DNA of 64,000 nucleotides, taken from an uncultured Selenomonadales bacterium (GTDB lineage Bacteria > Bacillota > Negativicutes > Selenomonadales > Selenomonadaceae). The notes beneath the pieces are model-generated. The model saw only the letters and a program-made list of their open reading frames with translations. It was not told where the DNA came from and searched no databases. Below are positions 60,493 through 64,000 of this stretch, piece by piece; positions within the stretch are counted from its first letter, which is position 1, and every line of letters starts with the position of its first letter. A program made the translations under genes and the position numbers. The stretch lies in NCBI GenBank assembly GCA_947307055.1, contig CAMZHX010000001.1, positions 1 through 64,000 on the forward strand, given 5' to 3'.

Positions 60493-60942
60493 ATGCTCAA
60501 AGTTAGTACCAGCAGATTCGGTGAGATTGAGGTTGATGAAGAAAAGATTGTTCATTTCAAAAACGGCATACCTGCATTCGAGGACGAACACGAATTTATT
60601 GTCCTGCCCTACGACGAGGAAAGCCCGTATTATTTCATGCAGTCGGTTAAATCGCCCGATTTGGCGTTCCTGCTGACAATTCCTTTCCTGTTCTTCCCCG
60701 ATTACTCGTTCGAGATTGACGACGCGACTATTCAAGAACTCGACGTTAAAAATTACGACAAGTTGCTTTACTACTCCATGATTACAATCCCGAACGGCTC
60801 TATTCGCTACATGACAGCTAACCTTCTCGCGCCGGTCGTCATCAATACCGAGAACATGCAGGCTAAACAAGTCGTTTTGGATAAGAGCAATTACACAACT
60901 AAGCATCGCCTCTTCCCCGAACCCGCTAAAAGGGGGGTATGA
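60493..60942 (+). CDS. fliW: Flagellar assembly factor FliW
   Basis: FGEIEVDEEKIVHFKNGIPAFEDEHEFIVLPYD; immediately upstream of csrA. Confidence 0.96.
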   Translation: MLKVSTSRFGEIEVDEEKIVHFKNGIPAFEDEHEFIVLPYDEESPYYFMQSVKSPDLAFLLTIPFLFFPDYSFEIDDATIQELDVKNYDKLLYYSMITIPNGSIRYMTANLLAPVVINTENMQAKQVVLDKSNYTTKHRLFPEPAKRGV

Positions 60943-60945
60943 TAA

Positions 60946-61194
60946 ATGCTTGTCTTGACGAGAAAACCTCGTCAGCAAATAATGATTGGCGATAATATCG
61001 TTATCAACGTCGTGGAGGTGCAGGGCGAAAACGTCCGCATAGCGATTGACGCCCCACGCGACATCAAAATTTATCGCGGCGAAATTTATCGCTCAATCCA
61101 GGAAGAAAATCAAAAGGCGGCGCAGAAAACTAACGTCGATTTGCGCGACGCGCTGCCGGGTAAGGAAATCTCAACGTCGGAAAATAAGGAATAA
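60946..61194 (+). CDS. csrA: Carbon storage regulator CsrA
   Basis: MLVLTRKPRQQIMIGDNIVINVVEVQGENVRIAIDAPRDIKIYRGEIY. Confidence 0.98.
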   Translation: MLVLTRKPRQQIMIGDNIVINVVEVQGENVRIAIDAPRDIKIYRGEIYRSIQEENQKAAQKTNVDLRDALPGKEISTSENKE

Positions 61195-61224
61195 ACCCGA
61201 CGCTACACAAAGGAGTGTTCTATA

Positions 61225-61650
61225 ATGGTAGGGAAATTGAATGACATGGTTGCAGCAGCAATGGTCGCGGATTCGGCAAGCAAAACGGGCGGCGCGGCTC
61301 AGCCCGCAGCTGTCGACTTGAGACCTTCGGCAGTGAAAGTCCCCACAGTCCAAGACCGCCAGGCGGCTAAGGAAGAGGAGCAGAAGGAAAAGGAACAAGA
61401 AGGTCGCTTGGAGCCCGGCACAATGTCCGAAGAATCCGTCAGCGAAATGACCGACACCTTCAATCAGCTCATGGACAAAATCAACTGCAACCTTGAATTC
61501 AACTACAACAAAGAAGTCGACATGTTCAACGTGAAGATGATCGACAAGGAGACTAAGGAAGTTATCAAGGAATTTCCGCCCGAAGAAATGATCGAGAACA
61601 TGATTAAAGCTAAGGATTGGCTGGGCGCGTTCATCGACAAAGCGATTTGA
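61225..61650 (+). CDS. flaG: FlaG-family flagellar protein
   Basis: C-terminal LEFNYNKEVDMFNVKMIDKETKEVIKEFPPEEMIEN. Confidence 0.93.
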   Translation: MVGKLNDMVAAAMVADSASKTGGAAQPAAVDLRPSAVKVPTVQDRQAAKEEEQKEKEQEGRLEPGTMSEESVSEMTDTFNQLMDKINCNLEFNYNKEVDMFNVKMIDKETKEVIKEFPPEEMIENMIKAKDWLGAFIDKAI

Positions 61651-61676
61651 ATTGCGCCTCCTAAGGAGGGATTAAA

Positions 61677-64000
61677 ATGGGCGTCAATGGAATTTATGGT
61701 CTGTCGGGTTCGGGGCTTGACATCGAGTCGCTAGTCAAAGTCGGCATGATGAGCAAGCAAAACGAATACGACAAGATGGCGCAAAAATACACTAAAAACG
61801 AGTGGACAAAAACCGCGCTCCTCGATTTGAGCAATCAAATTACTACTTTCAATTTGTCTTCGCTCACCGATTATAAGCTGTCGTCTACAATGAATGCTAG
61901 GACGGCGACAAGTTCCGACGAAACGGCGGTCACAGCAACCTCAAATGCTACGTCGCCTATCATGAGTCACAAAGTCGATGTCAGCAAGCTCAGCTATAAC
62001 GCTTACCTTATCGGCTCAAACAACGTTTCAGATATTATCTACAAAACTAAAAACGGCACTGTCACTAACGAACAGGCAGAAAAGCTCGCAGACAATGCTA
62101 AGCTTAGCGACATACTCTTCCAAAATTTAAGTGACGGTTCTCACAACGTTACATCCACCTTGCAATCTCCTGTTGCTGTCACATCGGGCACGATAACATT
62201 AGCAAACGAATATACGACTACAAACTTGACCGACAACGGCGACGGCACATATTCCGGTTCAATAACTGGCGGCTTGTACTCTAAAACCTACGCTGACAGC
62301 AACGGGACTAAATTGCTCACAAATGGAAGAACTACCTATTTAAAAGAAGTATCGACATCAACTTTCAGCAACGGAAAAGTAACCGAGACCGCAATAACTC
62401 AAAATGGCCCAACTACTACCAGCTACAGCGTCGACATTTATGAAACGGATCCTTATAGCGGAGCTCTAACCACAACAACGAAAACATATACCGCACAAGA
62501 TGACGGCTCATACAAAGCTTCCGACGGTTCAATCTTGGCTAAAAACGGCGACAATTTCACGATTACGGACTCGACCGATACGGATAATCCCCAGCAAATA
62601 TATTTCACGCGCGGAAGTAAAACCGTTGTAGAAGACAGAACCATTACGTTTAATCAAGGGACGACGATTAAAACAACATCTACGAATGAATCCGGAACAA
62701 AAACAATTACCGCCGCCACAACCACAACTTCTGAATCAGGATATGCCGGCACCACGTTGAATTCTCTTGACACTTCTACTGGTACTCTCACAGCTGCCCG
62801 CAGTAATGTCAGTGCTGGGTATTCTAATGGGCAATATCCGTTAGTTCAAGGCGACGATATAGCGATGCAATTCAAAATAGGTGACGGCACTACAAATACA
62901 GAAACAATCAGTTTCACCTACGACGATATTAACGGCGGCAAGACCATGAACGATTTGGTCTCCAAAATCAACGCGGCAACCACTAACGCGGGCATTAACG
63001 TCAAGGCGGCTTATGACAATGTCAACGGCAGATTTTCTATCTACAACACCGACGGCAACAAAGATAGCAAAGTCGAAATAATGACTGTAGATAATAAAAA
63101 TGTAGTTGGTGATGCTAGTAGCGCGCGTAATTACTCAAGCCAGATTACACAAAATTTCTTTAACGCGTTGGGGCTCAAACAGTTTGACGGTACGTCGCTT
63201 AGCAGTGCAGCGAAAACGCTCAGCGGTTCTTCGGCAATTTCGGTGAGCGGCGGCAACGGAGAAATTATAGTTGACGGTCTTGCCTACGAGACTAAGGACA
63301 ACAAAGTTACCGTCGGCGGCGTCACTTACACCGCGACTAATACAACGGGCGTTGCTACTTTAGATGCTAATGGCAAGGTCGCGACTTTCCAATCTTCTGG
63401 GGCGGCAACTGTCACTGTCGGTCAGGACGTTGACGGGATTGTCGACAAGGTTAAATCTTTCGTCGAGAGCTACAACAAAATTCTCGGCAGTCTCTACGAC
63501 GCATACAACGAAAAGCCCGAATCCGGATATACTCCGCTCACGCAATCGCAAAAAGATACCCTGAAGGAAGAGCAAATCGAGAAGTGGGAAGAAAAAGCTA
63601 AAAAAGGCCTGCTCTATCACGACCAAACGCTTTATAAGATTATCAACAACATGCGCAACGCAATTTCCAACGAAGTCGAAGGACTCAACAGCAAATACGA
63701 TTCGGCTTACTCAATCGGCATTTCGACGACGGGCATTTACGGACAACTCGTCCTTGACGAAGATAAATTAAAAAAGGCACTCGCTGAAGATTCGGATGCG
63801 GCCTACAATGTCTTCGGCAAACTTGTTACAACAACTGACTCGACCGGCAAACTTGTTACCGATACCGAAAAAAGCGGCGTTGCTCAAAGGCTCAGCGATG
63901 TTTTCGCTAGTGCAACTAAAAGCATAAGAACTCGTGCGGGTTCTTCGGCGGATATTACTGAGGACAGCGACTTGAATAATCTTTTGCGCGAACTGCAAAC
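61677..64000 (+). CDS. fliD: Flagellar filament capping protein FliD, 3' truncated by window edge
   Basis: ATG 61677 after CTAAGGAGG; MGVNGIYGLSGSGLDIESLVKVGMMSKQNEYDKM. No stop reached; absent from ORF track because it runs off the window. Confidence 0.92.
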   Translation, partial: MGVNGIYGLSGSGLDIESLVKVGMMSKQNEYDKMAQKYTKNEWTKTALLDLSNQITTFNLSSLTDYKLSSTMNARTATSSDETAVTATSNATSPIMSHKVDVSKLSYNAYLIGSNNVSDIIYKTKNGTVTNEQAEKLADNAKLSDILFQNLSDGSHNVTSTLQSPVAVTSGTITLANEYTTTNLTDNGDGTYSGSITGGLYSKTYADSNGTKLLTNGRTTYLKEVSTSTFSNGKVTETAITQNGPTTTSYSVDIYETDPYSGALTTTTKTYTAQDDGSYKASDGSILAKNGDNFTITDSTDTDNPQQIYFTRGSKTVVEDRTITFNQGTTIKTTSTNESGTKTITAATTTTSESGYAGTTLNSLDTSTGTLTAARSNVSAGYSNGQYPLVQGDDIAMQFKIGDGTTNTETISFTYDDINGGKTMNDLVSKINAATTNAGINVKAAYDNVNGRFSIYNTDGNKDSKVEIMTVDNKNVVGDASSARNYSSQITQNFFNALGLKQFDGTSLSSAAKTLSGSSAISVSGGNGEIIVDGLAYETKDNKVTVGGVTYTATNTTGVATLDANGKVATFQSSGAATVTVGQDVDGIVDKVKSFVESYNKILGSLYDAYNEKPESGYTPLTQSQKDTLKEEQIEKWEEKAKKGLLYHDQTLYKIINNMRNAISNEVEGLNSKYDSAYSIGISTTGIYGQLVLDEDKLKKALAEDSDAAYNVFGKLVTTTDSTGKLVTDTEKSGVAQRLSDVFASATKSIRTRAGSSADITEDSDLNNLLRELQ

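Overview
The window is a gene-dense bacterial chromosome segment. Gene content and style suggest a Negativicutes/Selenomonad-like flagellated Firmicute, but that taxonomic call is inference. From left to right it holds: the 3' part of an RTX-like repeat protein; a zinc-ribbon double-receiver protein and two tandem GT92-like glycosyltransferases, the second split at a 10-G tract; coaX, dusB and an M18 aminopeptidase; bioD and bioY behind a BirA-box-like operator; a cytosolic hybrid histidine kinase; a 24-aa hydrophobic peptide gene absent from the ORF track; thrS; an FAD oxidoreductase; an LMW-PTP, a DUF554 protein, a methionine-gamma-lyase-family protein and a Uma2 protein; an APC-permease/histidine-kinase/receiver fusion; a tandem rhodanese lipoprotein; msrAB; tRNA-Arg(CCT); a GH25-like protein lacking its catalytic D-x-E; hisZ, an HD protein, a SCIFF-maturase-like radical SAM protein and hisG; an orphan glucitol-PTS IIA; grpE, an EVE-like gene, dnaK and dnaJ; a 5'-nucleotidase; hypCDE; a PRD/PTS regulator; a flavin-reductase/rubredoxin/rubrerythrin fusion; a SorC regulator with a glucitol-type PTS and a COG4091-like oxidoreductase; folE2, speE and a decarboxylase; sepF, a sigma factor, ctpA, a DMT transporter and prfC; and a flagellar cluster from flgM to a truncated fliD. 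The strongest leads are the phase-variable glycosyltransferase, the transporter-kinase fusion, the small type-I-toxin-like peptide locus, families of 7-bp-period dispersed repeats, and several probable pseudo-enzyme or pseudo-receiver domains.
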